From an uncultured Lentisphaerota bacterium (lineage in GTDB: Bacteria; Verrucomicrobiota; Kiritimatiellia; CAIQIC01): a stretch of DNA of 64,000 nt. A program made the position numbers and the translations under genes. Position 1 is the first letter of the stretch. Every line of letters begins with the position of its first letter. The notes under the pieces were generated by a model that did no database searches, was not told the DNA's origin, and saw nothing but the letters and a program-made list of their open reading frames with translations. The DNA is taken from NCBI GenBank assembly GCA_903896925.1, contig CAITZM010000136.1, forward strand, positions 1 through 64,000. Reading direction: 5' to 3'. Below are positions 34,768 through 43,504 of the stretch, in pieces.

Positions 34768-35163
34768 TCACAATCCGCGCAGATCGACCTCGTCCTCATC
34801 CAGGCCGAGGAAGTGCCCTATCTCGTGCAACAGCGTGCGGCGGACTTGGACGCGGAATTCGGGCAGGTCGCCGCGCACATACGCGAGGAGGTTGTCGAGG
34901 AAGAGGATGATCTGCGGCGGCAGGCGCTGGGAAACGGCGACGGCGCGCGCGAAGGATACACCGGTGAAGAGCCCGAGCGTGCGGTCGGGGTCGATGCCGC
35001 TGGCGACCATGGCGGCGTTGGGCTTGGGGTCGAAGGTGATGGGCAGCTCCGCCATGCGCTCGCGGACCGCACGGGGCAGCGCGTCGAGCACGGCCTCGAC
35101 TTCCTCCTGTGCCGCCTGCGTCAGGCGGAACCAGTGGCGGGCCTCCTGGGGTGGCACGGTCAC
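34768..35163 (-). CDS. Zincin-like metallopeptidase family protein
   Basis: A 131-aa protein of the small cytosolic zincin-like group (Zincin_1/DUF1025 type). The C-terminal TLLHEIGHFLGLDEDEV is a zinc-binding HExxHxxGxxE/D motif, preceded by ILFLDNLLAYVR. The N-terminal helix FRLTQAAQEEVEAVLDALPR fits the family. A GTG at 35163 overlaps the previous stop (GTGA) and gives the usual size; an upstream ATG at 35193 would overlap by 34 bases. Peptidase activity is not proven for this family. Confidence 0.85.
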   Translation of the reverse strand: MTVPPQEARHWFRLTQAAQEEVEAVLDALPRAVRERMAELPITFDPKPNAAMVASGIDPDRTLGLFTGVSFARAVAVSQRLPPQIILFLDNLLAYVRGDLPEFRVQVRRTLLHEIGHFLGLDEDEVDLRGL

Positions 35164-36446
35164 GTCGTGATGACTTCCTTGATCGGGTCCCACCGCACCG
35201 TCCGCTGCTGCTGATAAGCCTCGATGGACATCAGGTAGGTGGCGGTCTCAATGAAAGCCTCGTCCACGGAACATTTCGGCGTGCCGCGGCTGCGGACGCA
35301 GTTGATGAAGTCCTGCATGTGGCTCGGCTGCTTGGGTGTCTTGCCGCTGAGGTAGCCCTTCGGCAGCACGGCGGTGTTGAAACCCTCGTTCATGATGTTG
35401 AACTTGGTGACGTTGTGCGCGATGTCGTCGAATCGCAGCGACGCCTGTTTGCCGCAGATCTCGACCGGCTGGCCGATCGAGGTGTTCATGGTGCCGGTGA
35501 AGGTGACGGTGCGCCCCAGCTTCAGAAACTGATAGGTCGTGCTCCACGTGTCGGGCACCTCGCGGTCGTCGTGCAGGAGCGCGTTGAGGCCGAGGCATGC
35601 GCAGGTGTCGGGGATGCCGTGGCCGAGCACGTACTGGACGAAATCCATCTCGTGCGAGAGCAGGTCGCCCGCCTGGCCGGTGCCATAGCGCCAGTAACAG
35701 CGCCAGTGCCAGAAGTGCCGCTCGTTGAACGGAATCTTGGGCGACTGGCCGAGCCAGAGATTCCAGTCCACGTCCTTCACCACCTGCGCGGGGTCGGGCC
35801 GGTCCAGCTGGTTGTAGTAGCCATACCAGCGCCAGATCGGATGCGCGGGGTCGGTGTTGCCCATGCGGCCGGTGCGCACGAGCGTGATCGGCCCGAGCGC
35901 GCCGGTGGCGATGAGCTCCTTGGCCTGCAAGGCGCAGGCCGACTGCCGCGCCTGATGGCCGAGTTGAAACACGACGTTGCTCTGCTTGAGCGCGGCGCGC
36001 ATCTGCTTGGCCTCGTCGAGCGTGCGCGAGAAACCCTTCTCGCAGTAGATGTCCTTGCCCGCCTTGACGGCGTCGAGCACCATCTGGCAGTGCCAGTGGT
36101 CCGGCGCGCAGATGACGACGGCGTCCACGTTCTTGTCGGCCAGCAGCTCGCGATAGTCCACGTAGGTTTTCACGGCCGGGTTCTTGCAGCGCTCGACGCC
36201 CTTCTTGCGGTGCGGGCCGTAGACATCGCACATGGCGTTCACCTGGACGCCCTCGCAGTTCAGGATGGTGTTGAGGACATCGCCGCCGCGCGTACCCATG
36301 CCGATGCAGCCGACGCCGATGGTTTCGCCCGCGGGCTTGGCCTTGAGGATGGCCGGCCCGAAGGCCGCGGCCGCGGCGAAGGTGGCCGCCGCCTTGCCGC
36401 TGGTGCCGAGAAATTCACGCCGGGTGAGGCTGGTCTGTTCGTTCAT
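35160..36446 (-). CDS. Gfo/Idh/MocA family oxidoreductase with Tat signal
   Basis: A 428-aa NAD(P)-dependent oxidoreductase. A twin-arginine leader (TRREFLGTSGKAAATFAAAA) sends the folded, cofactor-loaded enzyme to the periplasm. The Rossmann part shows IGVGCIGMGTRGGDVLN, and the catalytic region is VVICAPDHWHCQMVLDAVKA then GKDIYCEKGFSRTLDEA (EKP-like motif with G in place of P). PVC genomes hold many such exported members, mostly of unknown sugar specificity. The GAGAAGGAAAC ribosome site fixes the ATG at 36446. It is translated with the zincin-like gene. Confidence 0.9.
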   Translation of the reverse strand: MNEQTSLTRREFLGTSGKAAATFAAAAAFGPAILKAKPAGETIGVGCIGMGTRGGDVLNTILNCEGVQVNAMCDVYGPHRKKGVERCKNPAVKTYVDYRELLADKNVDAVVICAPDHWHCQMVLDAVKAGKDIYCEKGFSRTLDEAKQMRAALKQSNVVFQLGHQARQSACALQAKELIATGALGPITLVRTGRMGNTDPAHPIWRWYGYYNQLDRPDPAQVVKDVDWNLWLGQSPKIPFNERHFWHWRCYWRYGTGQAGDLLSHEMDFVQYVLGHGIPDTCACLGLNALLHDDREVPDTWSTTYQFLKLGRTVTFTGTMNTSIGQPVEICGKQASLRFDDIAHNVTKFNIMNEGFNTAVLPKGYLSGKTPKQPSHMQDFINCVRSRGTPKCSVDEAFIETATYLMSIEAYQQQRTVRWDPIKEVITT

Positions 36447-36888
36447 CGTGTTTCCTTCTCTATTTGAAACGCCAGATGGCGGAGTCTGTGCTTGCCGCAC
36501 GGCCACCGCCAGACAGCACGCGCGCATGTTTTGCGCGGTGGCGGGGAAAGTCAAGCGCGCTGTCCGGCCGCGCCGGAGAAAGAAAACTGCGCCACAAAAG
36601 AACGCAAAGAGCACAAAGGGTGGTGTCTTCCTGTAGCCGCGTTCGTGAGAACGCGGCCTGCGCAGGACAGCAAACAGCCGCCGGGCAGTGAAGCCTTTTC
36701 GCGCAAGAGACGCCAAGGCAGGCGGCGCAGCGGGGCCAAGCGGGAAGCGCCAACCGCCGCGGCGCCGGGGCTCGCGCGAACAACAGCGCTTTGCAGGTCC
36801 GTTTCGCGCCTCTGGGACTTCGCTTTTACTGGCTGGCGTGATAGTAGTGTCTTGGTTTGTCACTACAGGAACCGGAAGGAATGGCGAT
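36447..36888. other. Intergenic stretch with dispersed-repeat debris
   Basis: Divergent interval between the oxidoreductase and antitoxin genes. It holds a CACAAAAGAACGCAAAGAGC word at about 36,592, a TGTAGCCGCGTTC-GTGA-GAACGCGG hairpin at about 36,632, and an AGAGACGCCAAGGCAGGCGG word at about 36,708. All belong to the repeat types seen elsewhere in the window. No gene is supported. Confidence 0.6.
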
Positions 36889-37119
36889 ATGAGTACGCTG
36901 GCAGAAGTCACGAGTAAAGCACTCGCCCTGAATGTTGATGAACGCGTGGTCCTGGCTCAGCGCGTCTGGGATAGCGTGGAAAACTTCACGAGCCGGGAAG
37001 TGGAAAAAGCTTGGCTGGATGAGGCCGACCGGAGGTGGCGGGAAATCGAGACTGGCAAAGTCCAGGGCTTGGCGGGAGAGGACGTGATGAAACGCGTCCG
37101 TGAGCCTTTGACCCGATGA
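36889..37119 (+). CDS. Addiction-module antitoxin, orphan
   Basis: A 76-aa protein of the 'unstable antitoxin' type: STLAEVTSKALALNVDERVV, LAQRVWDSVENF, then a C-terminal WLDEADRRWREIETGKVQGL-AGEDVMKRVRE. These proteins are partners of ParE/RelE-like toxins encoded immediately downstream, usually overlapping. A GGAAGGA ribosome site precedes the ATG. Here only a toxin stub follows, so the gene is probably a relic or regulates another locus. Confidence 0.88.
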   Translation: MSTLAEVTSKALALNVDERVVLAQRVWDSVENFTSREVEKAWLDEADRRWREIETGKVQGLAGEDVMKRVREPLTR

Positions 37120-37154
37120 GGCTTGCCTACCATCTGCTGGCCGCAGTCCTGTAG
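37116..37154 (+). pseudogene. Stub of a ParE/RelE-type toxin gene
   Basis: An ATG overlapping the antitoxin stop (ATGA) opens MRLAYHLLAAVL and is closed by TAG after 12 codons. MRxxYHxxAA is a common beginning of toxins paired with this antitoxin family. No continuation of the toxin could be traced in the following 180 bases in any frame. Confidence 0.6.
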
Positions 37155-37332
37155 CGCTTGTCGGAAATGAAGGTCTAAAAAAACGACGGAAGATAGAGGA
37201 AAGCAACCGCCGCACGCACCAGTCCCGCCGAACGCCGCCGCCTCTGCGCTTGTGTCCCCGCCCGCCTCGCCGTAGCATCGCCGCGAAGCATAAAAGAAAT
37301 CCTAGATGGAATGAATTTTCGCTCAATTACAG

Positions 37333-37791
37333 ATGGACACGAAAATGATTACGATCCCGACAAGTGATGCGGACGGAAAAGAACCGATCCCGATGTGCCG
37401 AAGTTACCGGGATTGGCTGATCGCTTACTACAAGCTGCCCGAAATGATTGTTCTCCGCTACTTTATCGATGAACTTCCTGTTCAATCGGACAAAAAGGCT
37501 GACGAGGCCAAGGCTGTCAAACATCTCCGGGAATGTCCAAAGTGTAGAAACTGGGTGAACACCATTGTCCCCGAGAGCACGTTACGGAGGCAGAGCAGGC
37601 AAGCCAAGTACTGTTGTTCGGGCATGTTTTGCGCCATTGAAGAGCCTGGTCAACGAGGATCTCCCCACATCACGTTTTCCATGTTTCGGGGCGAAGACCC
37701 ATGCTGGCAAATCGACGGGAACAACGCATTTCTAGTTTATTGTCCTTGGTGTGGAAAGAAACTCCCGGACAAACCGTTCATTGAGGGTTGA
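37333..37791 (+). CDS. Cys-rich hypothetical protein with DUF6980-like C-terminus
   Basis: A 152-aa cytosolic protein with eight cysteines: two CxxC knuckles (CPKC, and CPWCGKKLPDKP at the C-terminus) and a CC pair (KYCCSGMFCAIEE). The C-terminal half, ITFSMFRGEDPCWQ then FLVYCPWCGKKLP, resembles DUF6980-type zinc-ribbon proteins, some of which are found near toxin-immunity genes. Base composition is clearly lower in GC than its surroundings, and it follows the TA relic, so a mobile or transferred origin is possible. Function unknown. Confidence 0.7.
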   Translation: MDTKMITIPTSDADGKEPIPMCRSYRDWLIAYYKLPEMIVLRYFIDELPVQSDKKADEAKAVKHLRECPKCRNWVNTIVPESTLRRQSRQAKYCCSGMFCAIEEPGQRGSPHITFSMFRGEDPCWQIDGNNAFLVYCPWCGKKLPDKPFIEG

Positions 37792-37888
37792 TATCACCAA
37801 CCGCAAACAAGCAAAGCTTCGCGCCATTGATTCGTTGGCTGGAAAACGACCGAGCAAACTCCAAGCCGGGTTGTTGGTGAGGCGACGC

Positions 37889-37981
37889 GGTAGGGCTGGG
37901 CGTGGTTCGGCCGGCTCACCACAGGCGGTTGCGGGAGTTGGGCTGAGTTGATGGTGGCGGGCGCGGCGCGCCCGCCCTACC
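37889..37981. repeat. GGTAGGGC...GCCCTACC palindromic element
   Basis: Inverted ends GGTAGGGC (37889-37896) and GCCCTACC (37974-37981) enclose a GGCGGGCGC-GGC-GCGCCCGCC hairpin. It fills most of the gene-free stretch 37,792-38,141; the rest shows no recognisable gene. Confidence 0.7.
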
Positions 37982-38141
37982 TTCCGCCTGCTCCGCTCCG
38001 GCCATCTGTGTCATCCTTGAAAATCTGTGGCTGCTTGTCTGCGTTCGGGGCGGCTCGGCGGCGGGTATGGCGGTCCAGTGGATGTCACGCGCAACGGCAA
38101 ATTGGGAGTGATGGTTGTCAGAATCAGAAAGCGAGCGACTG

Positions 38142-39665
38142 ATGAAGCTTGGAACGATAATCTTGCTACTGCTCGTCGGCACACTGTCCGCGAGCGCCGA
38201 TGTCCGGCTGCCGGCCGTGCTGGGTGACCGCATGGTCCTGCAACAGCAGTGCGACGTGACCCTCTGGGGCTGGGCCTACGAGGGCGAGACCGTGCTCATT
38301 GAAACCTCGTGGGGCGTGAAGACCCAAACCAGCGCCAGCGCCAGCGGCGCATGGCGGGTCGCTGTCAGGACGCCGCCCGCCCGCCCGCTTGGCCAAGGCC
38401 TCCATCGCGAGACCATCAGCTTCACGGTCCCCGGCGAAAATTCTGTGCAGCTCAAGGATCTCCTGATCGGCGAGATCTGGCTCTGCGGCGGCCAGTCGAA
38501 CATGACGATGATGCTCGGCCCCGATTACCCGGCGGGCAACAACGGCTGGTATGGGGACAAGTTCTTTCATGAGGAATTGCCCCGGACCGACCGGCCGGCC
38601 TTGCGCGTGTTCAACGTCGAGAAGACCGCACGCGCCGAGCCGCAGGATGATTGCAAGGGCGTGTTGCCGGACCATATCTTCCTGCCCAAGAATGCGGATG
38701 GACTGACGGCCGAGCTTCGGAGCGGATGGCAAGTTTCCACCCGCGACACAGCGCCGTTTTTCAGCGCGGTGGCCTATTATTTCGGCGTCAAACTGCAGGA
38801 AACCTTGGGTGTCCCGGTGGGCCTGGTCACGAGCTCGGTCGGTGGTTCGCCGATCGAGGCGTGGATGGATATTAAGGCGCTCCGCAGTCTGCCCGCCTAC
38901 GCACAGGCCACGACCAAGGTGCACCGTAACGGACCTGCCGCGCTCTACAACGGCATGCTGGCGCCGCTGACGCCCATGACGTTGCGTGGCGCGATCTGGT
39001 ACCAGGGCGAATCGAATGCCGGGGCGTCGGCCGCCGACTACGCGGCGCCGCTCAAGACCCTGATCGCCGACTGGCGCGCGCAGTTCGGGCGGGAGCTGCC
39101 CTTCGGCGTCGTGCAGCTTGCCAACTACGGCGAGCCGTGGCGCGGCACGAGGGCGACCCTCGTGCGCGAGGCGCAAGCCGCGGTGGCCGCGCAAACGCCC
39201 GGCGTCGGACTGGCCGTCGCGATCGATCTGGGCGAAGTCCGGATTCACCCTCCCGACAAACGGACGGTGGCGGACCGGCTGGCGCGCTGGGCGCGGGCGA
39301 AAGTTTACGGCGAAACGAACCTCGTTTACCAGTCGCCGCTCTACAAGTCGTGTGCGGTGTCGGGTGGGAAAGTCCGGGTGCAGTTCGAGACTGGCGGTGC
39401 GCGGCTCATGGTGGGCCAGCTGGACGACCTGCACACCGTCCGCGAAGCGCCCGGGCAAAAACTGCAAGGCTTCGAGCTCGCCGGCGCCGATGGAAAATTC
39501 GTCCCGGCGGATGCGGCCCTGGAGGGCGACCAGGTGGTGCTTTCGGCAAGCGCCGTTCCGAGCCCGACGATGGCCCGCTATGCCTGGGCCACCAACCCGC
39601 AGAGCTGCAATTTATACAGTGCAGTCGGACTGCCGGCCGCGCCCTTCCGCACGACCGACCGGTGA
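38142..39665 (+). CDS. Sialate O-acetylesterase-like SGNH enzyme
   Basis: A 507-aa secreted esterase: signal peptide (MKLGTIILLLLVGTLSASAD), an N-terminal beta-sandwich starting VRLPAVLGDRMVLQQQ, then the SGNH core. That core has IWLCGGQSNM (catalytic Ser), VGGSPIEAWMD (Gly), WYQGESNAG (Asn) and a C-terminal DLGEVRIHPPDK (Asp/His). A beta-sandwich ends the protein. The family removes O-acetyl groups from sialic acid or from plant/algal glycans; the latter fits the genes that follow. It is separated from them by about 570 bases. Confidence 0.92.
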   Translation: MKLGTIILLLLVGTLSASADVRLPAVLGDRMVLQQQCDVTLWGWAYEGETVLIETSWGVKTQTSASASGAWRVAVRTPPARPLGQGLHRETISFTVPGENSVQLKDLLIGEIWLCGGQSNMTMMLGPDYPAGNNGWYGDKFFHEELPRTDRPALRVFNVEKTARAEPQDDCKGVLPDHIFLPKNADGLTAELRSGWQVSTRDTAPFFSAVAYYFGVKLQETLGVPVGLVTSSVGGSPIEAWMDIKALRSLPAYAQATTKVHRNGPAALYNGMLAPLTPMTLRGAIWYQGESNAGASAADYAAPLKTLIADWRAQFGRELPFGVVQLANYGEPWRGTRATLVREAQAAVAAQTPGVGLAVAIDLGEVRIHPPDKRTVADRLARWARAKVYGETNLVYQSPLYKSCAVSGGKVRVQFETGGARLMVGQLDDLHTVREAPGQKLQGFELAGADGKFVPADAALEGDQVVLSASAVPSPTMARYAWATNPQSCNLYSAVGLPAAPFRTTDR

Positions 39666-40237
39666 GCAAACCGTGCAAGCGTTGCGTGCCGCCGGATACA
39701 CCTCGGCCGCGCCCGTTTCGAGGGCAGTGCTCCAAGCAACATTGGATATTGCGCCAAGAATAGGGGGGGGCGGAGTGCCTGACGAGAAACTGCGCGCACG
39801 CTCCACGGTTGTTAAACGAAAAGAACGAGGTGCTCTGCGTAGTCTAGCTGGGAGCGGCGGCATTCCTGCCGCTGCAGGAGAGCCGTCGGGCGTGGGCTTT
39901 GCTCGTTGGTCCGCGCTGCAGGCAGGGCGGTTGAACTATGCGGGGCGGTGAGGACACCGCCCCGCCCAGCTAGTCAGGCGAAAGCAGCAATCAACGGCAG
40001 TGTGCGGGAGACAGGGTGGCTGGATGCCCGAACCGCCCAGCGGCGGTGTGCAGTCCTCTCCCCTCCAACACGCCAAGGTGTTACCGTCCCTGATGCGACT
40101 CAACCCAGTGTTTAGGCGCATCCACCGTTTGACGCCATATCAACCTTTGGATAACGCAGCGGTGGCGGATAAAATTCGCCTAATCTGGTCAAGAATAGAC
40201 ATGTGCGGCGCCTGACCCTCCTGCTATGTTGCTCGGC
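39666..40237. other. Gene-free stretch before the glycan-enzyme run
   Basis: No gene supported. It contains a perfect hairpin CGGGGCGGTG-AGGA-CACCGCCCCG (39941-39964) and a GCGGCGGCATTCCTGCCGC palindrome near 39,853. The promoter of the gene at 40238 should be here but no convincing hexamer pair is seen. Confidence 0.45.
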
Positions 40238-43200
40238 ATGAAAAAGCTTTTGTTGCTGGGGTATCTCGCGGCGGTCGCGCTGGGCGCAGCACGCGGCGGC
40301 AGCGCGGGGCGGGTGGACCCCGAGATGCTGCTCAAGCCGGCCTACTACGCCGAGGGCGACGCATTCGTCCGGCACAACGGCGACCGGTTCAACAACCGGC
40401 CGCTCTACTGCAACCAGCTGAGCGCGATCGTCGTTGCGGGCGACCGGCCGCTGGTCCGCTTCGGCAGCGGCTCGGTGCTCAACGGCACGTTCATGGCGGC
40501 GCTGGTGCGCGGCGACCAGGCCAGGTGGCTGCACGATTTTTCGGACAACACCTCGAAATATCGCCCGGACCGCATGGAGTGGTTTCTCCAGGACAACAGC
40601 TTCGGCGCGACGCGGCTGGCCCTGCGGGCGGTGCCGCCGGCCGAGGGCGCGGGCCTGGAGCTGCAACTGCAAATCGATAACGCGCAGCCCGGCGACCGGC
40701 TGCTCTGGGTGTTTGGCGGTGCGGTTCAGCAGTCGAAGACCATGGTGGACATCTGGGACGTGACGACCGGCGGGCGGCAGAAAACCTTGGCGCGCGGTTT
40801 CGCGCCGGACGAATGCCGCACGAATCGCGTGACGCTGGCTGGCGGGCGCTTCATCGTGCAGGCGAATGGCGGGCGCGCATCGGGCGCCGCGGTGGGCCAG
40901 TGCAGCGCGGTGTCCAAGCTGACGGTCGTCGACGCCGCGGCGTGGAAGGATCCGCTGAAACTGCTGGCGAGCACCGGGAAGGAGCTACCGCTCGCGTGTG
41001 GTGTGACGGCGCTCGACGGGCAGCGCAGTATTTGTTGGACGATACACGGGTTCAAGAGCGGCCGACCGCTCAAGGTCCCCGATCTGCCGAAGCCAGCCGA
41101 GGCATTCGTCGCGGGGTTGCATCGGGCCGAGGCGATCGGCAACCGGATCGTGGTGCAGACGCCGGACGCGCAACTCAACGCACAGGTGGCGGCGTCGAGC
41201 GCGGTGATGGACGGCGTCTTTCGCGACGGCATCTTTACGCACTCGGGCATGCGCTGGGGCGTGCCGCTGCTCGGCTGGCGCACGCTGTTCGGCGGCACGG
41301 CCTACGGCTGGCACGAACGCGTCCTGGCGCAGGCGCGCACCTGCCTCGCCAAGCAGATCACCGAGTCCGACAAGACGGTGGCGAAGGCCGACGCGAAGAC
41401 CGGCCTGAGCTGCCAGTCGCTCGACTCGCGCCTGTTCGGCAAGGGCCGCATCAACATCCATCATCCGTGGCACTACGACATGCAGAGCCAGTTCTTCGAC
41501 CAGCTCATCCATGCCTGGCGCTGGACCGGCGACGTGGAACTGGAGAAAATCCTGCGGCCCGCGCTGGAACTGCATCTGGACTACATCCGCGATTGTTTCG
41601 ATCCCGATGACGACGGGCTCTACGAGAGCTACGCGAACACCTGGCCGACCGACGACCAGTGGTACAACGGCGGCGGCACCGCGGAAGAGACCGCCTACGC
41701 CTACACCGGCCACAAGGCCGCGCTCGAAATGGCCCGCCGCGCCGGCGACAACGCCGCCGTCCAACGCCACGCGGCGCGGTTGGCGAAAATCCATAAGAGC
41801 TTCATGGAGAAGTTGTGGATTCCATCCAAAGGCTATGTCGGCTCGTATGTCGAACAGGGTGGCCACGGTCGGCTGCACGAGGACTCCTGGCTCTACGCGA
41901 TCTTTTGTCCGATCGATGCCGGGATGCTGCCGACCGATCTGGCCGCCAAATCGCTGTACTACACCGAATGGGGCCTGGAGCGCGAAAAGATGCCCTACGG
42001 CGGCGAGCGCGTGTGGCCGTCGAACTGGGTGCCGAGCCTCTGGTCGCTGCGCGAGATGTGGCCCGGCGACGACTATCACCTCGCGCTCGCCTACTTCCAG
42101 ACCGGCCTCGCCGACGACGGCTGGAAGGTTTTGCGCGGGACCTTTCCGCTGATGGCCTTCTACGGCCCCGTCCCCGGCGATCTCGGTTATCCCTGCGGCG
42201 GTACGGACTTCAACGATTGCGCCAGCATGTTCTGCCGGACGGTGGTCGAAGGCCTGTTCGGCTATCGTCCCGATTATCCCAATGGCGTCGTCACCATCGC
42301 GCCGCAGTTACCGTCCGACTGGGAGCACGCCTCGATCAAGACGCCGGATGTGGCGCTCGACCTCGGCCGGACAAAAGTCTCCGTTGCGCTGACCAAGCCT
42401 GCCGCGTTGGAAATGCGCCTGCCCGTGCGCGCGAAAAAAATCACGTCGGTCACGGTCAACGGACAACCGGTCGCATGGGACTCACTGCCCGCCTACGGAC
42501 ACAGCGAAATCCGTGTCCGTGTGCCCAAAACAACCGCCGCGACGGTCGAAATGGTCTGCGCAGAACCCCTGCCGGAGTTCGCCGCCGTACCCATGGAGGT
42601 CACCGTTGGACAGAATCCTCATCTGCCGGTCGGGGATGCCCAGCTCATTGAATACTCCACGTTCCCCGGCGGCGCAGGACGTCATCTGGTTCAAGCGTCG
42701 GTGCAAATCGCGAAGATGCATCAGTGGCGCTTGTTCAAGGTGAAGATCAGCGATCCCTCCGCCGAGGCCGCGCAGGCCGCACGTGTCTTCGAAAAAGCGC
42801 CGGCCGATGCGAAGTGGGAATGCGTGGATGTGTCGCCGCAGTTCAACGGCGACATCCGCACGATCTTCCAGCAGCAGTACCTCTCACCGCGTCCGGCGAC
42901 CTGCTCGCTGCGGCTCGCGACCGATGGCTATTCCACCTGGCAGGAGATGCTCGACGCGAAACACAAGGCGCCGGTGGTCGACCTGACCGGCGTGCCGAAG
43001 CTGCTCGATGCCGGGCAACGCCTGCGCACGGCGCAAGGCGTACCGTTCGCGTTTGCCAGGGAGGGAAAGAACATCGCCTTCACGTCGATGTGGGACAACT
43101 GGCCGCGGCAGGTCACCGTGCCGGTAAACAAGAAAGCCGAGGGGCTCTGGCTGCTCGTCTGCGGGTTCACGCCGCCGATGCAGGGCCGGATCGCCAACGC

Positions 43201-43504
43201 CGAGCTGCGGCTGAACTATGCCGATGGCGTCGTGGAGAGACTGGAGCTGGTGCCACCGTTCAACTTCTGGTCGCTGTGCCCGTTCGGCCGTGCGGACTAC
43301 GACTATCTGCGCGATGGCTTCGCGCTGCCGAAGATTCCGCCGCAGACCGTGCAGCTCGGCAATAACTGCCGCGCGATTGTGCTCAACCAGCGTCTGCGCC
43401 CCGGCGTCGCGCTGGCCAGCGTCACGCTCGAAACGCTCTCACAGGAGGTGATCATCGGCCTGCTGGGCGTGAGCCTGCTGAACCCGGGCGAGACGGCCAA
43501 GTGA
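40238..43504 (+). CDS. DUF4450-family secreted glycoside-hydrolase-like protein
   Basis: A 1,088-aa exported protein. Signal peptide (KKLLLLGYLAAVALGAARG), then DAFVRHNGDRFNNRPLYC, the start pattern of DUF4450 proteins. An (alpha/alpha)6 six-hairpin region follows at about residues 300-650 (HPWHYDMQSQFFDQLIHAWR, YADTYESY-like YESYANTWPTDDQWYNGGGT, GTDFNDCASMFCRTVVEGLF), and C-terminal beta-sandwiches. The central toroid, with acidic residues in DDDGLYES and TDDQW, suggests a glycoside hydrolase acting on side-chain-rich plant polysaccharide, but the specificity is unknown. First of a run of coupled genes; the next ATG shares its stop (TGATG). Confidence 0.85.
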   Translation: MKKLLLLGYLAAVALGAARGGSAGRVDPEMLLKPAYYAEGDAFVRHNGDRFNNRPLYCNQLSAIVVAGDRPLVRFGSGSVLNGTFMAALVRGDQARWLHDFSDNTSKYRPDRMEWFLQDNSFGATRLALRAVPPAEGAGLELQLQIDNAQPGDRLLWVFGGAVQQSKTMVDIWDVTTGGRQKTLARGFAPDECRTNRVTLAGGRFIVQANGGRASGAAVGQCSAVSKLTVVDAAAWKDPLKLLASTGKELPLACGVTALDGQRSICWTIHGFKSGRPLKVPDLPKPAEAFVAGLHRAEAIGNRIVVQTPDAQLNAQVAASSAVMDGVFRDGIFTHSGMRWGVPLLGWRTLFGGTAYGWHERVLAQARTCLAKQITESDKTVAKADAKTGLSCQSLDSRLFGKGRINIHHPWHYDMQSQFFDQLIHAWRWTGDVELEKILRPALELHLDYIRDCFDPDDDGLYESYANTWPTDDQWYNGGGTAEETAYAYTGHKAALEMARRAGDNAAVQRHAARLAKIHKSFMEKLWIPSKGYVGSYVEQGGHGRLHEDSWLYAIFCPIDAGMLPTDLAAKSLYYTEWGLEREKMPYGGERVWPSNWVPSLWSLREMWPGDDYHLALAYFQTGLADDGWKVLRGTFPLMAFYGPVPGDLGYPCGGTDFNDCASMFCRTVVEGLFGYRPDYPNGVVTIAPQLPSDWEHASIKTPDVALDLGRTKVSVALTKPAALEMRLPVRAKKITSVTVNGQPVAWDSLPAYGHSEIRVRVPKTTAATVEMVCAEPLPEFAAVPMEVTVGQNPHLPVGDAQLIEYSTFPGGAGRHLVQASVQIAKMHQWRLFKVKISDPSAEAAQAARVFEKAPADAKWECVDVSPQFNGDIRTIFQQQYLSPRPATCSLRLATDGYSTWQEMLDAKHKAPVVDLTGVPKLLDAGQRLRTAQGVPFAFAREGKNIAFTSMWDNWPRQVTVPVNKKAEGLWLLVCGFTPPMQGRIANAELRLNYADGVVERLELVPPFNFWSLCPFGRADYDYLRDGFALPKIPPQTVQLGNNCRAIVLNQRLRPGVALASVTLETLSQEVIIGLLGVSLLNPGETAK

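Noticed and set aside
34768-35193. ATG at 35193 as start of the zincin-like gene
   Set aside because: It would overlap the upstream oxidoreductase by 34 bases. The GTG at 35163 gives the four-base overlap seen at many junctions here and the usual family length.
38166-39467. A 433-codon minus-strand frame opposite the sialate O-acetylesterase gene
   Set aside because: Shadow frame; the plus-strand protein has all SGNH blocks and a signal peptide.
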